Shown here: positions 27,000 through 27,469 of the stretch, one piece after another | How the letters are laid out: the number at the start of each line of letters is the position of its first letter | Position numbering within the stretch: position 1 is the stretch's first letter | From: 2-01-FULL-49-22 sp036507655 | GTDB lineage: Bacteria; Patescibacteriota; Saccharimonadia; Saccharimonadales; UBA10212 | NCBI GenBank assembly: GCA_036507655.1 | Contig: DATCIS010000009.1 | Location: 1-27,469, forward strand | DNA length: 27,469 nt | Reading direction: 5' to 3' | Notes under the pieces: generated by a model | Seen by the model: the letters and a program-made list of their open reading frames with translations, nothing else | Database searches by the model: none | What the model was told of the DNA's origin: nothing | Translations under genes and position numbers: made by a program

Positions 27000-27469
27000 G
27001 TGGCAGCCAAAAAGTGCTTAATTTGTAGTTCGACCTTTAGCGGCCGGCGTGATGCCAAGACCTGTTCTTCGCGTTGCCGTAAACGATTGCAACTACTCAG
27101 AACCAGCTTTATCAGGCCGCAGTATTCCAAGACCGGGTCCTGGAAAAAGGCCGTTGCGGTTATTGCTCTTGCGATACTGGGCACTACTTCTTTGCTTTTT
27201 GCCAACAGCTCGCCGACAGTTCAGTCTGTAACCTCAACTTATTTTAATTTCCAGGCCCGCCTACTAACAGATACCGGCGCGGTTGTGGCTGATGGCAATT
27301 ACAACATAGAGTTTAAGATCTATGATGATATAGACGATGGGCAAGGTAGCTTACTTTGGACAGAAACCAGGAAGGTAGACGGTGGACCGGATAATCGAGT
27401 CCGGGTTGTAAACGGCTACTTTAGCGTCAAGCTCGGTGAGGTTACGGCGTTACCGTCAATAAACTGGAA
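27000..27469 (+). CDS. Membrane-anchored surface protein with N-terminal Cys cluster (5' part only)
   Basis: The open frame enters after TAA at 26961 and runs off the window. The only plausible start is GTG at 27000 in an A-rich context without a Shine-Dalgarno. The first 30 residues hold CLICSSTFSGRRDAKTCSSRC, four to five cysteines in CxxC...CxxxC spacing, like a small zinc ribbon. A basic stretch leads to one hydrophobic segment (about residues 51-69, KKAVAVIALAIL...LLFANSS). After it comes TSTYFNFQARLLTDTGAVVADGNYNIEFKIYDD...NGYFSVKLGEV, a beta-rich module that I recall from long CPR surface proteins. The predicted topology is a cytoplasmic zinc ribbon, one membrane pass and a large exterior part. 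Function is unknown; an adhesin or surface scaffold is a guess. Confidence 0.8.
   Translation, partial: MAAKKCLICSSTFSGRRDAKTCSSRCRKRLQLLRTSFIRPQYSKTGSWKKAVAVIALAILGTTSLLFANSSPTVQSVTSTYFNFQARLLTDTGAVVADGNYNIEFKIYDDIDDGQGSLLWTETRKVDGGPDNRVRVVNGYFSVKLGEVTALPSINW

Noticed and set aside
1..27469. UGA recoding as glycine (SR1/Gracilibacteria code)
   Set aside because: TGA ends yqeY and the large glycosidase gene at expected points, and no recognised gene has an in-frame TGA.
1..27469. tRNA or rRNA genes, CRISPR arrays, insertion sequences
   Set aside because: No cloverleaf with a TTCRA loop, no regularly spaced repeats, and no transposase or terminal inverted repeats were found by eye in the spacers.

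Overview
The window looks like a chromosomal segment of a Patescibacteria/CPR bacterium, most likely Candidatus Saccharibacteria (TM7). The grounds are compact housekeeping genes with very short spacers, a short IF-2 and a four-domain S1 protein, an rpsU-yqeY-adk-map cluster, an ftsA-ftsZ-nrdR-nrdJ order, small lineage-type hypothetical proteins, and long single-pass surface proteins. The code is standard: TGA ends yqeY and the large glycosidase gene, which argues against the UGA=Gly CPR lineages (SR1/Absconditabacteria, Gracilibacteria). The lineage call comes from protein recognition, not from a marker tree. No rRNA, tRNA, CRISPR, IS or prophage was seen, and no gap between genes exceeds about 195 bases.

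Layout. 1-642 (-): 3'-truncated ROK-family sugar kinase. 729-4995 (+): S1-like protein, infB, a tail-anchored unknown and a small DUF5663-like protein. 4940-8487 (-): priA, def, fmt. 8580-8882 (+): small winged-helix protein. 9073-11031 (+): rpsU, yqeY, adk-like kinase, map. 11210-13953 (+): ftsA, ftsZ. 14133-17664 (+): nrdR and a class II (B12-type) ribonucleotide reductase. 17781-23506 (+): a 1602-residue secreted multidomain glycosidase, a membrane-anchored cupredoxin and a cysteine-free thioredoxin-fold protein. 23533-26806 (+): ileS and rplU. 27000-end (+): start of a surface protein with an N-terminal cytoplasmic Cys cluster.

Themes. The window encodes a whole N-terminal methionine cycle (fmt, IF-2, def, map). 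The cell-division pair ftsA/ftsZ lies next to a DNA-precursor module (nrdR, nrdJ); CC(A/T)6GG sites in both of the latter's promoters look like NrdR operators.

The most unusual signals are regulatory. (1) A roughly 69-bp two-hairpin repeat occurs in opposite orientations directly upstream of the S1 gene and ftsA, with a possible degenerate copy before nrdR. In each case a small ORF crosses the hairpin and stops on, or within 2 nt of, the next start codon. (2) Several genes (ROK, def, priA, rpsU, the thioredoxin-like gene, ileS, rplU) have a -10-like hexamer only 6-9 nt before the start codon and no Shine-Dalgarno sequence, which predicts leaderless mRNAs; other genes in the window carry a good Shine-Dalgarno. 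(3) The nrdJ leader and the def-priA spacer can fold into structured RNA.
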